From assembly GCA_027482185.1 (NCBI GenBank), contig JAIXWF010000022.1, positions 496,001 through 560,000 of the forward strand: a DNA stretch of 64,000 nt, in the 5' to 3' direction. A model generated the notes under the pieces. That model saw only the letters and a list, made by a program, of their open reading frames with translations, was not told the DNA's origin and made no database searches. Origin of the DNA: Opitutaceae bacterium. GTDB taxonomy: Bacteria; Verrucomicrobiota; Verrucomicrobiia; Opitutales; Opitutaceae. The stretch's first letter is position 1, and the number at the start of each line of letters is the position of its first letter. Positions 33,956 through 42,134 of this stretch are shown here, in pieces. The translations under genes were made by a program, and so were the position numbers.

Positions 33956-35461
33956 ATGTCCACCTCCCTGCCCCGCCGTCGCTTTCTCCAATCGGGCGCC
34001 GTTGCCGCGGCGCTGGCCGCGACCGGCTCGCACCTGCGGGCGGCGACGCCGGCGACGGGGCCCGCCGCCGAGGCAATCGCGGCCGCGGCCAAGGCCGGCG
34101 CCTATTTCCGCTCGATCGCGACCGAGGGCGGCTATCTCTGGCGCTACGCGCCGGACCTGAGCGAGCGCGCGGGCGAGAACCCGGCGACGCCGTCGCAGAT
34201 CTGGATCCAGCCGCCGGGCACGCCGAGCGTCGGGCAGGCGTTCCTGCGGTTGTATCAGGTTACCGGCGACGCCGCGCACCTCGAGGCGGCGAAGGCGGCG
34301 GCCGACGCGTTGGCGACCGGCCAGCTCGAGTCGGGCGGCTGGGACTACCTGATCGATTTCGATCCGGCCAAGAGCACCGCGTGGTACCGTCGCAGCGACG
34401 TCGGCCGCGTGCCGCCGGCCGAGGCGGCGAAGCGGCGCAACGCGAGCACCTACGACGACGACAACACGCAGGCGGCGCTGCGGTTTCTGGCCGCGGTCGT
34501 GACGGCTGCGCCCGGCGACACGCCGCGCGACCGGCGCCTGCGCGAGGCGCTCGACTACGGCCTGGCTAAACTGGTTGCGGCGCAGCGGCCCAACGGCGGC
34601 TGGCCGCAGCGGTGGACGGGCCAGCCCGTGACCGCGGCGGAGTATCCGGTGCAGCCGGCGCGGTTCCCCAAGGACTACCCGCGGGAGCACGCGAAGGAAA
34701 ACTACTACGGCCACTACACGCTCAACGACAACACGCAGCGCGACTGCGTGCAGACTTTGCTCGAGGCGGCGAAGGCGCTGGGCCGGCCCGACCTGCGGGC
34801 GGCGGCGCTGAAGGGCGGGGACTTCCTCCTGCAGGCGCAGTTGCCGGAGCCGCAGCCGGCGTGGGCGCAGCAGTACAACGCGCGGATGGAGCCGGCGTGG
34901 GCGCGGGCCTTCGAGCCGCCCTGCGTCTGCACCAACGAGAGTGCCGGCGCGATGCGTCTGCTGGTCGAGCTGTATCTGGAAAGCGGCGACGCGAAGTACC
35001 TGGAGGGCCTGCCGCGCGCGATCGCGTGGTTCCGGCGTTCGGAAATCGCGCCCGGGATCTGGGCCCGCATGTACGAGCTCGGAACGAATACGCCGATCTA
35101 CGGCGACCGCGACGGGAAGATCAAATACCGCATCGAGGACCTGAGCCCCGAGCGCCAGACCGGGTATTCGTGGAAGGGCGCCTACGGGGTGGCCGGGGCG
35201 ATCGCGGCCTACGAGGCGGTGAAGACGGCGGGCCGCGACGCGACCCTCGCGCGGCAGAAGGCCGCGGCGGAAAAGGCGCGGACGCCGGAGAGCCGCGCGG
35301 CGCGGGCGCGGCAGCTCGAGCCGCAGGTGAAACGGATCGTCGGTGAACTCGACGCGACGGGCCGCTGGATCTCGAACTACCGCGGCACGCCGGCGATCCG
35401 CACGGAGACGTTCATTTTCAACACGCGGCTGCTGGCCGATTATCTCGAGGCTGCGAAGTAA
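33956..35461 (+). CDS. Pectate lyase, PL10 family, Tat-exported
   Basis: The protein has 501 residues. MSTSLPRRRFLQSGAVAAAL is a twin-arginine signal. The (alpha/alpha) toroid of PL10 follows: SQIWIQPPGTPSVGQAFLRL, GGWDYLIDFDPA, TYDDDNTQAALRFL, RPNGGWPQRW, YYGHYTLNDNTQRDC and CVCTNESAGAMRLL, ending MYELGTNTPIYGDRDGKIKY. These repeated Gly-Gly-Trp and TLND/DNTQ motifs are characteristic. It should cleave polygalacturonate by beta-elimination with Ca2+. It is preceded by a GACCCAAAACCCAAG-type word tract (about 33905-33955) in the 60-bp gap, then follows the beta-helix gene. Confidence 0.85.
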   Translation: MSTSLPRRRFLQSGAVAAALAATGSHLRAATPATGPAAEAIAAAAKAGAYFRSIATEGGYLWRYAPDLSERAGENPATPSQIWIQPPGTPSVGQAFLRLYQVTGDAAHLEAAKAAADALATGQLESGGWDYLIDFDPAKSTAWYRRSDVGRVPPAEAAKRRNASTYDDDNTQAALRFLAAVVTAAPGDTPRDRRLREALDYGLAKLVAAQRPNGGWPQRWTGQPVTAAEYPVQPARFPKDYPREHAKENYYGHYTLNDNTQRDCVQTLLEAAKALGRPDLRAAALKGGDFLLQAQLPEPQPAWAQQYNARMEPAWARAFEPPCVCTNESAGAMRLLVELYLESGDAKYLEGLPRAIAWFRRSEIAPGIWARMYELGTNTPIYGDRDGKIKYRIEDLSPERQTGYSWKGAYGVAGAIAAYEAVKTAGRDATLARQKAAAEKARTPESRAARARQLEPQVKRIVGELDATGRWISNYRGTPAIRTETFIFNTRLLADYLEAAK

Positions 35462-35516
35462 ACGGCGGGCGTCCGCGCTTGCCTCCGGCGCGGCGGGGGA
35501 AAACGTTTCCGTTCCC

Positions 35517-36656
35517 ATGAGCGCCCCCACGCTGCACACCGTCCACGGCCAGCCGTCCTGGTCCTTCCGTTCGAGCCACGTCCACGCCCACCTCACGAAG
35601 CTGGGCGGCCATCTCGGGCCGGTGGCGTTCCGGCTGCCGCACCGGTTGGTGACGCCGTTTTCCGTCGCGCCCTGGGCCGAGGAAAAGATTCCCGCGGAGT
35701 GGCCCGGCCTGCTGAAGGCGTTGCGCGGCGATTTCTTCTGCGCGCCCTTCGGCGGCAACGGCACGCCGTGGCGCGGCGAGCAGCACCCGCCGCACGGCGA
35801 GACGGCGAACGTCGCGTGGAAACTCAAGGCCTTCGAGCGCGCGGCGGACCGGCTGACGTTCCATGCCGAGCTCGACCTGAAAGTGCGCCGCGGCCGCGCG
35901 GACAAGTTCATCACCTTGGTCGACGGGCACACGGCGGTTTACCAGCGGCACGAATTGACGGCGGCGGGCACGATGAGCGTCGGCCATCACGCGATGCTGA
36001 AGTTTCCGGAGCAGCCCGGCAGCGGCGTCGTGACGACGAGCAAATTCACGGCGGCGCAGGTGCTGCCGGACCCCTTCGAGCGGCCGGAGCAGCGCGGCTA
36101 CTCGGCGCTGAAGACGGGCGCGGCCTTCCGCCGGCTCGACCGCGTGCCGCTGGCGGCGGGCGGCACGACGGACGTCGGAACGTATCCGGCCCGGCGCGGG
36201 TATGACGATTTGGTGATGCTGACGGCCGACGCCACGCTGCCGTTTGCCTGGACGGCGGTGACGTTCCGCGCGGAGCGGTACGTTTACTTCGCGCTGCGCG
36301 ATCCGCGCGTGCTGCGGCACACGATTCTTTGGATTTCGAACGGCGGCCGGCACTACGCGCCGTGGAACGGGCGCCACACCGACGTCATGGGCATCGAGGA
36401 CACGACGAGCTATTTCCACTATGGCTTGGCGGAATCCGCCGGCGCCAATCCGCTCAACCGCCGCGGCCTGCCGACGACGTTGAAGCTGAATCCGAAGAAA
36501 CCGACGGCGGTGAACTACATCGTCGGCATCGCGGAGATCCCGGCGAAGTTCGACCGCGTGAAGACGATCCGCGCGGTCAAAGGCGGCCTCGAATTGATCG
36601 CGGCCAACGGCACGAAGGTCGCGAGCAATGTGGATATCGGTTTCCTCGGCCGCTGA
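35517..36656 (+). CDS. Galactose-mutarotase-fold-like protein, unknown function
   Basis: The product has 379 residues from ATG 35517 and lacks a signal peptide. It opens LHTVHGQPSWSFRSSHVHAH and contains HVHAHLTKLGGHLGPVAF, GDFFCAPFGGNGTPWRGEQH, HELTAAGTMSVGHHAMLKFP and ISNGGRHYAPWNGRHTDVMG. This pattern of His-rich beta strands fits the galactose mutarotase/aldose 1-epimerase-like fold. A related hypothetical protein occurs beside pectate lyase clusters. I cannot name the reaction. It is 55 bp downstream of the PL10 gene, so likely in the same transcript. Confidence 0.7.
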   Translation: MSAPTLHTVHGQPSWSFRSSHVHAHLTKLGGHLGPVAFRLPHRLVTPFSVAPWAEEKIPAEWPGLLKALRGDFFCAPFGGNGTPWRGEQHPPHGETANVAWKLKAFERAADRLTFHAELDLKVRRGRADKFITLVDGHTAVYQRHELTAAGTMSVGHHAMLKFPEQPGSGVVTTSKFTAAQVLPDPFERPEQRGYSALKTGAAFRRLDRVPLAAGGTTDVGTYPARRGYDDLVMLTADATLPFAWTAVTFRAERYVYFALRDPRVLRHTILWISNGGRHYAPWNGRHTDVMGIEDTTSYFHYGLAESAGANPLNRRGLPTTLKLNPKKPTAVNYIVGIAEIPAKFDRVKTIRAVKGGLELIAANGTKVASNVDIGFLGR

Positions 36657-36679
36657 GACCGGCAAAGGGAATGGGGAGT

Positions 36680-36855
36680 TTTGCCACAGAGGGCACAGAG
36701 ACGGACCGGAGGGTCACGGAGGATTGAGGGAGTACGCTTGGTTGATTCTGGAGAATCGGCCGTTGGTTTGGTCGCGGAGCGAACGGAGCGTAGCCTCTCT
36801 AAACACTCTGCTCCGGGACCTCTGTGACTCCTCCGTGACCTCTGTGGTCAAAAGA
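36680..36855. repeat. CCACAGAGG-family palindromic element, two arms
   Basis: Left arm TTGCCACAGAGGGCACAGAG, then ACGGACCGGAGGGTCACGGA (36680-36722), and right arm 36816-36855 (reverse complement) enclose about 93 bp of unique core. It lies in the 438-bp gap between the mutarotase-like and NamZ genes, together with a second element at 36906. No gene is seen in the gap. Confidence 0.85.
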
Positions 36856-36905
36856 CAGACGCGCGTATTCTTGCCGCGGCGCAATCGGCTCTGGGTTCGG
36901 AAGAT

Positions 36906-37052
36906 TGAACCACAAAGGGCACGGAGACGAACCGGAGGGTCACGGAGTTGGGATTGGGGGAACGGAGGTGCAATTCCTGCTTCGATTGCCGATATGGGAA
37001 TGTTTCCTCCGTGGCCTCTGTGACTCTCTCTGTGAACTCTGTGGTCCTTCCG
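36906..37052. repeat. CCACAGAGG-family palindromic element, second copy in the same gap
   Basis: Left arm GAACCACAAAGGGCACGGAG then ACGAACCGGAGGGTCACGGA (36906-36947), right arm 37005-37052 (reverse complement), with about 57 bp between. The left arm is close to the left arm of the preceding element, so two copies lie back to back in one gap. Confidence 0.85.
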
Positions 37053-37094
37053 GATTGATCCGGATGACCGCCGCGTTTTCCCCAACGCCAATCT

Positions 37095-39506
37095 TCAATA
37101 CAGCAGCGCGGGTTTGCGGCGCTGTTCGAACTTGGCGAGGCCGGCCGCCCAGCGGGCTTTGATTTGCGCGAGCGATTCGCCGGCCTTGATGGCCTGGAGC
37201 GTTTCGTCGTCGCCGAGCAGGCGGCCCATCTGGTCGGTTTTGAAATCGGCCGGATACAATTTCTGCACCGTCAACGCCAGGGCGATGCCGACGTCGACGA
37301 CGTTGCAACGATCCCGATCCGTGAGAATGGCGCGGACGCCGCCGCAGGCTTGGTCTTTGTACTTCAGGGCCGAGGCCGGCCCGGGATACCACGCCATCGA
37401 GGGCGTGAACGTGACGGCTTCGAAGCGGACGCCGGGGAGTTTGTAGGCGTTGAGCGCAGCGGCGAGTTGCGGTCCGTTCACGAAGGGCGCGCCGACCTGT
37501 TCGAAGGGACGCTCGGTGCCGCGGCCCATCGAGATCGAGGTGCTTTCCAGCAGACAAAGGCCGGGGTAAAGGGTCGCCGCCGTGAGGCTGCGCATCGACG
37601 GCGAGGGATTCACCCAAGGAAGGCCGGTGGTGTCGAACCAGGTGCCGCGGGACCAATTCTTCACCGCGACGACCTCGAGGTCCGCCTTCAGGCCGAGTTC
37701 GAGATTCAGCAAACGCGCGAATTCGCCGAGCGTGAGGCCATGGCGGACGGGCAGCGGGTGGTAGCCGATGAAGCTCGGCGGGCGGGTCTGGATCGGGCCT
37801 TCGAACTTGGCGCCGCCGATGGGATTGAGGCGGTCGAGGACAATGAGTTTCTTCTTCGCGGCGGCAGCGGCCTCGAGGGCGGCGCCGAGGGTGGCGGAGT
37901 AGGTGTAGAAACGCGCGCCGATGTCCTGCATGTCGAAGACGAGCGCGTCGAGGCCGGCGAGGTGTTCGGCCTTCGGGGCGCGGGCGCGGATGGCGGCGCG
38001 GTCGTAGTCGGCCTGGCTCTGGTTGGGCAGGCGGCGCGGCGTATCGCCGTAGAGACTGTAGATCGGGAGCTTGGTTTTTTCGTCGATGCTGTCGCTCACC
38101 TTGTCGTCGGCGGTGCCGCGGATGCCGTGCTCGGGGCTGAAGAGCGCGACGAGTTTCACGTCCTTGGCGCCGTGGAGCAGATCGAGCGTGAGGCGGCCCT
38201 GGCGGTCGCGGCCGCTCTGGTTGGTGATGAGGCCGAGCTTCAGGCCGCGGAGGCGGGCGAAGTCTTCCTCGACGAGGACGTCGATGCCGTTGCGGAGGGC
38301 GCCGGCCTCGCGGCCCATGGCTTCGGCGGCGGCGGTGGCGATCTCGCGGCGGACGCCGACGGCGTCGCCTTTGCCGTCGGGGTAGGTGCGGTTGGAAAAG
38401 AAGATGACGAACGTGCGCGTCGCGGGCTCGATCCAGAGGCTGGTGCCGGTCCAGCCGGTGTGGCCGAAGGAGGTGCCGGAGGGGAACCAGCGGCCGCGGG
38501 GCGTGGAGTAGCGCGTGTCGATGTCCCAGCCGAGGCCGCGGCGGTCGTTGCCGTCGTACTGGGCGCGGGTCATGGCGGCGACCGTCTCCGGACGCAGGAT
38601 ACGCACGCCGTCGAGTTCGCCGCCGTTGACGATCATGCGGGCGAAACGCGCGAGGTCGGCGGTGGTGCCGAACACGCCGGCGTGGCCGGCGACGCCGCCC
38701 ATGCGGCGGGCGGTGGGATCGTGGACGACGCCGTGGAGCATGACGCCGTCGACGAGTTCCGTCGGGGCGATGCGGCTGCGTTTGGCGGCGGGCGGGAGGT
38801 AACCGGTGTCGGCCATCTTGAGCGGGCCGAAGATCTCCTGCTGGGCGTACACGTCGAGGGTGCGGCCGGAGACGAGGCGGACGAGTTCGCCGAGGACGAT
38901 GAAGTTGATGTCGCTGTAGACGAAGGCGGTGCCGGGCGTGCCGTTGAGTTTTTCGTCGCAGGCGCGGGCGATCGCGGCCTCGTAACCGGACCAGGCGGGC
39001 GTGGCGGGGATGCCGGGGCGGAGCGCGGAGGTGTGGGTGAGGAGGTGGCGGACGCTGACGGCGCCTTTGCCGTGCGCGGCGAAGGCCGGGAGGTAGCGGG
39101 CGACGGGGGCGTCGAGCTCGAGGCGGCCGCGTTCCACGAGCTGCATGATCGCGGTCGTGGTGGCGGTGACCTTCGTCAGCGAAGCGAAGTCGTAGATCGT
39201 ATCCTCGACGGCGGGGATGGGCGCGGGAGACGCGGTGTGAACCCCGTAGGTTTTCCGGTACGTGCGGCCGGCGCTTTCGAACCAGAGGACGCCGCCGGGG
39301 ATTTTTTTGTCGGCGATGGCCTGGGCGACGGCGGCGTCGACGGCGGCGAGTTTGTCGGCCTTGAGCGGCGGCAGTGGCGCGGGGGCCGGCGCGGCGGTTT
39401 TCGGGGCGTCGGCGGCGGGGGGTGTGGTGCCGCAGCCGGCGAGGAAGGCGAGGGCGGGGCCGAGGACGGCGAGGGCGGCGCCGCGGAAGAGACGGGGGAA
39501 ACGCAT
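37095..39506 (-). CDS. Serine beta-lactamase-like domain fused to NamZ (DUF1343) domain, lipoprotein
   Basis: The protein has 803 residues; ATG 39506 gives a lipobox leader ending FLAGC, with Cys25. The first domain (about 50-400) is a class C-like beta-lactamase/D,D-carboxypeptidase fold: FASLTK (Ser109, Lys112), YSDINF (Tyr197), HTG near the end (FGHTGWTGTSLWI). The second domain, from about 410, is DUF1343: GIDVLVEEDFARLRGLKLGL, VALFSPEHGIRGTADDKVSD, FDMQDIGARFYTYS, LIVLDRLNPIGG. DUF1343 is known as NamZ, an exo-beta-N-acetylmuramidase, encoded near a YbbE-like serine hydrolase in Bacillus; here both are fused. Likely role: peptidoglycan turnover or recycling. Confidence 0.85.
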   Translation of the reverse strand: MRFPRLFRGAALAVLGPALAFLAGCGTTPPAADAPKTAAPAPAPLPPLKADKLAAVDAAVAQAIADKKIPGGVLWFESAGRTYRKTYGVHTASPAPIPAVEDTIYDFASLTKVTATTTAIMQLVERGRLELDAPVARYLPAFAAHGKGAVSVRHLLTHTSALRPGIPATPAWSGYEAAIARACDEKLNGTPGTAFVYSDINFIVLGELVRLVSGRTLDVYAQQEIFGPLKMADTGYLPPAAKRSRIAPTELVDGVMLHGVVHDPTARRMGGVAGHAGVFGTTADLARFARMIVNGGELDGVRILRPETVAAMTRAQYDGNDRRGLGWDIDTRYSTPRGRWFPSGTSFGHTGWTGTSLWIEPATRTFVIFFSNRTYPDGKGDAVGVRREIATAAAEAMGREAGALRNGIDVLVEEDFARLRGLKLGLITNQSGRDRQGRLTLDLLHGAKDVKLVALFSPEHGIRGTADDKVSDSIDEKTKLPIYSLYGDTPRRLPNQSQADYDRAAIRARAPKAEHLAGLDALVFDMQDIGARFYTYSATLGAALEAAAAAKKKLIVLDRLNPIGGAKFEGPIQTRPPSFIGYHPLPVRHGLTLGEFARLLNLELGLKADLEVVAVKNWSRGTWFDTTGLPWVNPSPSMRSLTAATLYPGLCLLESTSISMGRGTERPFEQVGAPFVNGPQLAAALNAYKLPGVRFEAVTFTPSMAWYPGPASALKYKDQACGGVRAILTDRDRCNVVDVGIALALTVQKLYPADFKTDQMGRLLGDDETLQAIKAGESLAQIKARWAAGLAKFEQRRKPALLY

Positions 39507-39511
39507 GGAAC

Positions 39512-40402
39512 TCAGACGGCGGCGAGGGCCTTTTCGAGGAAGAGGCGGTTGGCGCGGGCGTTTTCCATGGTTTCCTGCGGGGTCGCGCCGATCTTGCAGC
39601 ATTCGACCATGAGGGGGCCGTTGAAGCCGGCGGCTTTCATGGCCTTGAACATCGCGACGAAGTCGACCTTGCCGGTGCCGAACTGGATCATGACGTCGCC
39701 CTTGGGGGCGCCGCAGTCCTTGGCGCAGAAGCCGGTGACGTGTTCGGCGATGGGCTTGAATTCGGCGATCGGGTCCTTGCCGGTGTAGTAGATGATGTTC
39801 CCCGCGTCGTACCAGATCTTGAAGTTGGCGTGGCCGACGCGCTTGAGGGCGCTGAGGATTTCGTCGGAGGCGCCGCTGCCGCCGCCGTGCGGTTTCATGA
39901 CGAGCTTGATGCCGCGTTCCTGGCCGAAGGCGGCGGCGTCGGCCATGGTCTTGAAATACGCGTCGTAGTGCTCGGGCTTGTCGACGCCGAAGGTGAGGGC
40001 GAACTCGACGCCGAGGGTGTGGGCGTTGGCGAGTTGCTTGCGGGTGTCGGCGATGAGGCCGTCGAGGGGCAATTCGTGCCGCATGCGCAGGGAGGTCATG
40101 TTTACCGCGAGGCCGCGGGCGGCGATCTTCTGCTTGAGGCCGGCGAGGTAGTCGGGGGTGGCGTTGGCGTGGGTGAAAATATCGGCCTTCGTGGGCGAGA
40201 GGAGGCCGGTGGTGCCGTAGCCGGCACCCTTGATGGCGTCGAGGGTCTCGTCGTAGGACCACTTCGTCCACGGGCGGTTGAAGCAGCCGATTTTCCAGGC
40301 GGGGCCCTTGGCGGCGGCGGCGCGGGCCGGGAGGGCGGCGGCCAAGGCGGCGGCGGAAGCGGAGACGAGGAAATCGCGGCGGGAGAGGGCGGGGAGGGAC
40401 AT
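39512..40402 (-). CDS. Tat-exported sugar phosphate isomerase/epimerase
   Basis: The product has 296 residues. Start ATG 40402 opens MSLPALSRRDFLVSASAAAL, a Tat signal. The TIM barrel has KIGCFNRPWTKWSYDETLDA, LVMKPHGGGSGASDEI, NFKIWYDAGNIIYYTGKDPI and GKVDFVAMFKAMKAAGFNGP, the AP-endonuclease-2/isomerase pattern with E/D/H metal ligands. Its position five bases from the NamZ fusion gene, with the isomerase upstream, suggests cotranscription and thus possible involvement in the metabolism of a wall-derived or extracellular sugar, but that is inference. Confidence 0.8.
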   Translation of the reverse strand: MSLPALSRRDFLVSASAAALAAALPARAAAAKGPAWKIGCFNRPWTKWSYDETLDAIKGAGYGTTGLLSPTKADIFTHANATPDYLAGLKQKIAARGLAVNMTSLRMRHELPLDGLIADTRKQLANAHTLGVEFALTFGVDKPEHYDAYFKTMADAAAFGQERGIKLVMKPHGGGSGASDEILSALKRVGHANFKIWYDAGNIIYYTGKDPIAEFKPIAEHVTGFCAKDCGAPKGDVMIQFGTGKVDFVAMFKAMKAAGFNGPLMVECCKIGATPQETMENARANRLFLEKALAAV

Positions 40403-40646
40403 GGTGGAGCGGGGTGGCGGGACTAGACCGGGCCGGTGGGCGCGGGGCAAACCCGAAGCGGCGGAGGTAACCGACCGGTGCATCGGCGCGCCGGGAGCCG
40501 GCGGCGAAAATAGTTCGAATACTTTTCCGCCGGGCTGCGTCCGAGCGCGTCATCCCGGGAACAGGGACGAAAATCCGTTTGCGCTGCCGGAGCGGATTGG
40601 CGATTCCTGAACCCGGTCAACCGACCTGTCACCCCGCCTTACTTCC
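40403..40646. other. Divergent intergenic gap
   Basis: This 244-bp spacer between divergent genes should hold both promoters. AT-richer stretches (GAAAATAGTTCGAATACTTT, about 40506-40525) stand out against the GC-rich surroundings but no convincing -35/-10 pair could be chosen. No repeat family seen elsewhere in the window is present. Confidence 0.3.
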
Positions 40647-41081
40647 ATGAAGAAACTCCGTGTTCTCCTCGTTACCCTCGTTTGCGCCCTCACCTTCGGG
40701 TCGGGCGTCCAAGCCGCCGAGCCCGAAACCGAAATGGGCAAGCAGATGGACAAGATGAGCGGCGCCTTCCGCGCCCTCCGCCGCCAGGCTGCCGACGCCA
40801 CCAAGAATGCCGACTCGCTGGCGAAGCTGAAGACGATCCGCGAAATGGCGATCGCCTCCGAGAAACTGGAGCCGGCGATGAAGGCCGAGATTCCCGCCGA
40901 CAAGCAGGCGAAGTTCGTCGCCGACTACCGCGCCAAGATGAAGGAATTCGTCGCGCTGGTCGACAAGGCCGAGGCCGCGTTCAAGGCGAACAACAACGAG
41001 GAAGCCGCCAAGATCCTCGGCGCCATGGCCGACGCGCAGAAGGCCGGGCACAAGGATTTCAAGAAGAAGGACAAGAAGTAA
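40647..41081 (+). CDS. Cytochrome b562-like four-helix periplasmic protein
   Basis: The product has 144 residues from ATG 40647, with a signal peptide ending GVQAAEP. It is almost all helical and charged. MGKQMDKMSGAFRALRRQ near the mature N-terminus and DAQKAGHKDFKKK at the C-terminus resemble the Met and His heme-ligand regions of cytochrome b562 (there, Met7 and His102). It would be a soluble electron carrier or a heme-free relative. Followed by a strong terminator at 41117-41149, so it is likely monocistronic. Conservation of the His suggests heme binding but no CxxCH is present. Confidence 0.7.
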   Translation: MKKLRVLLVTLVCALTFGSGVQAAEPETEMGKQMDKMSGAFRALRRQAADATKNADSLAKLKTIREMAIASEKLEPAMKAEIPADKQAKFVADYRAKMKEFVALVDKAEAAFKANNNEEAAKILGAMADAQKAGHKDFKKKDKK

Positions 41082-41116
41082 GCCGGTCCGCCGGACCTTC
41101 CGTTTTCGTCACCTTG

Positions 41117-41149
41117 CCGCCGCCGGATTTTTCCGGCGGCGGTTTTTTT
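41117..41149 (+). terminator. Rho-independent terminator after the cytochrome b562-like gene
   Basis: CCGCCGCCGG and CCGGCGGCGG form a 10-bp stem with a six-base A/T loop, followed by seven T residues (41143-41149). It lies 36 bp after the stop codon of the cytochrome b562-like gene. Confidence 0.9.
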
Positions 41150-41190
41150 GCGCATCGCGCGGCGGCGCGGAGCCTGCCAAGACCGGGGGC

Positions 41191-42063
41191 ATGACGACTC
41201 CGCGGATCGCGTTTCTCGGTTTGGGCATCATGGGCGGCGGCATGGCGCGGCGGCTGCTCGGCGCCGGGTATCCGGTGACCGTATACAACCGCACGCGCGC
41301 GCGGGCCGAGGCGCTGGCGGCGGACGGGGCCAGGATCGCGGATACCCCGCGGGCGGCGGCGGATGGCGCGGATTTGGTTTTCGGCATGGTGGCGGACGAC
41401 ACCGCGTCGCGCGGGCTGTGGCTCGGGGCCGACGGCGCGTTGGCCGGGCTGAAGGGCGGGGCGGTCGCCGTGGAGTGCAGCACGCTGACGGTCGCCTGGG
41501 TGAAGGAACTCGCGGCGGCGGCGGCGGCGCGCGGGGCGGAGTTTGCGGATGCGCCGGTGACAGGCAGCAAGGTCGCGGCGGCGGGCGGGGAATTGAATTT
41601 TTTGGTCGGCGGGAATGCCGCGACGGTGGAGCGGCTGCGGCCCGTGTTGTTGGCGATGGGGAAGAACGTGATTTCGCTCGGGCCGGCGGGCAGCGGGGCC
41701 TTCGTGAAGCTGGCGAACAATTTTGTCTCGGCCGTGCAGGTGGTGGCGTTTGCCGAAGCCTTGGCTTTGGTCGAGCGCAGCGGCCTCGACCGGGCGGCGG
41801 CCATGAAGGTGATCGTCGACGGCGCGCCGGGCAGCCCGATCGTGAAGCTGATGGCCGGGCGGATGATGACGCCGGACTACACGCCGAATTTTCTGCTGAA
41901 GCTCATGGCGAAGGACGTGGGCTATGCGCTCGGCGAGGCGGCGCAGCGCGGGTTGACGCTGGCGACGGCGCAAGGGGCGCTGGCGCAGTTCCAGGCGGCG
42001 ATCGCGGCGGGGCACGGCGAGCAGGACATGTCGGCCGTGGTCGAGGTGTTGCGGGCGAAGTGA
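41191..42063 (+). CDS. NAD(P)-dependent beta-hydroxyacid dehydrogenase
   Basis: The product has 290 residues. The N-terminal Rossmann domain shows IAFLGLGIMGGGMARRLLGA, the GxGxxG dinucleotide motif. DAPVTGSKVAAAGGELNFLV matches the substrate-binding DAPVSGG loop of the family, and GSGAFVKLANNFVSAVQVVA contains the catalytic Lys. It belongs with tartronate semialdehyde reductase and 3-hydroxyisobutyrate dehydrogenase (GlxR/MmsB type). The downstream GntP-type permease suggests a sugar-acid pathway, such as glycerate or gluconate use. Exact substrate is not decided. Confidence 0.85.
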   Translation: MTTPRIAFLGLGIMGGGMARRLLGAGYPVTVYNRTRARAEALAADGARIADTPRAAADGADLVFGMVADDTASRGLWLGADGALAGLKGGAVAVECSTLTVAWVKELAAAAAARGAEFADAPVTGSKVAAAGGELNFLVGGNAATVERLRPVLLAMGKNVISLGPAGSGAFVKLANNFVSAVQVVAFAEALALVERSGLDRAAAMKVIVDGAPGSPIVKLMAGRMMTPDYTPNFLLKLMAKDVGYALGEAAQRGLTLATAQGALAQFQAAIAAGHGEQDMSAVVEVLRAK

Positions 42064-42134
42064 CGCGGCGGGGCGTGTCAGCGGCCGATTAATGGCTTGC
42101 GGCGGCCGGCGGGGGCTGGCGCGGTGATGCCCGC

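Noticed and set aside
31985-35932. 1,315-codon minus-strand frame opposite the beta-helix and PL10 genes
   Set aside because: Shadow of real plus-strand genes; Arg-rich translation without any recognisable motif.
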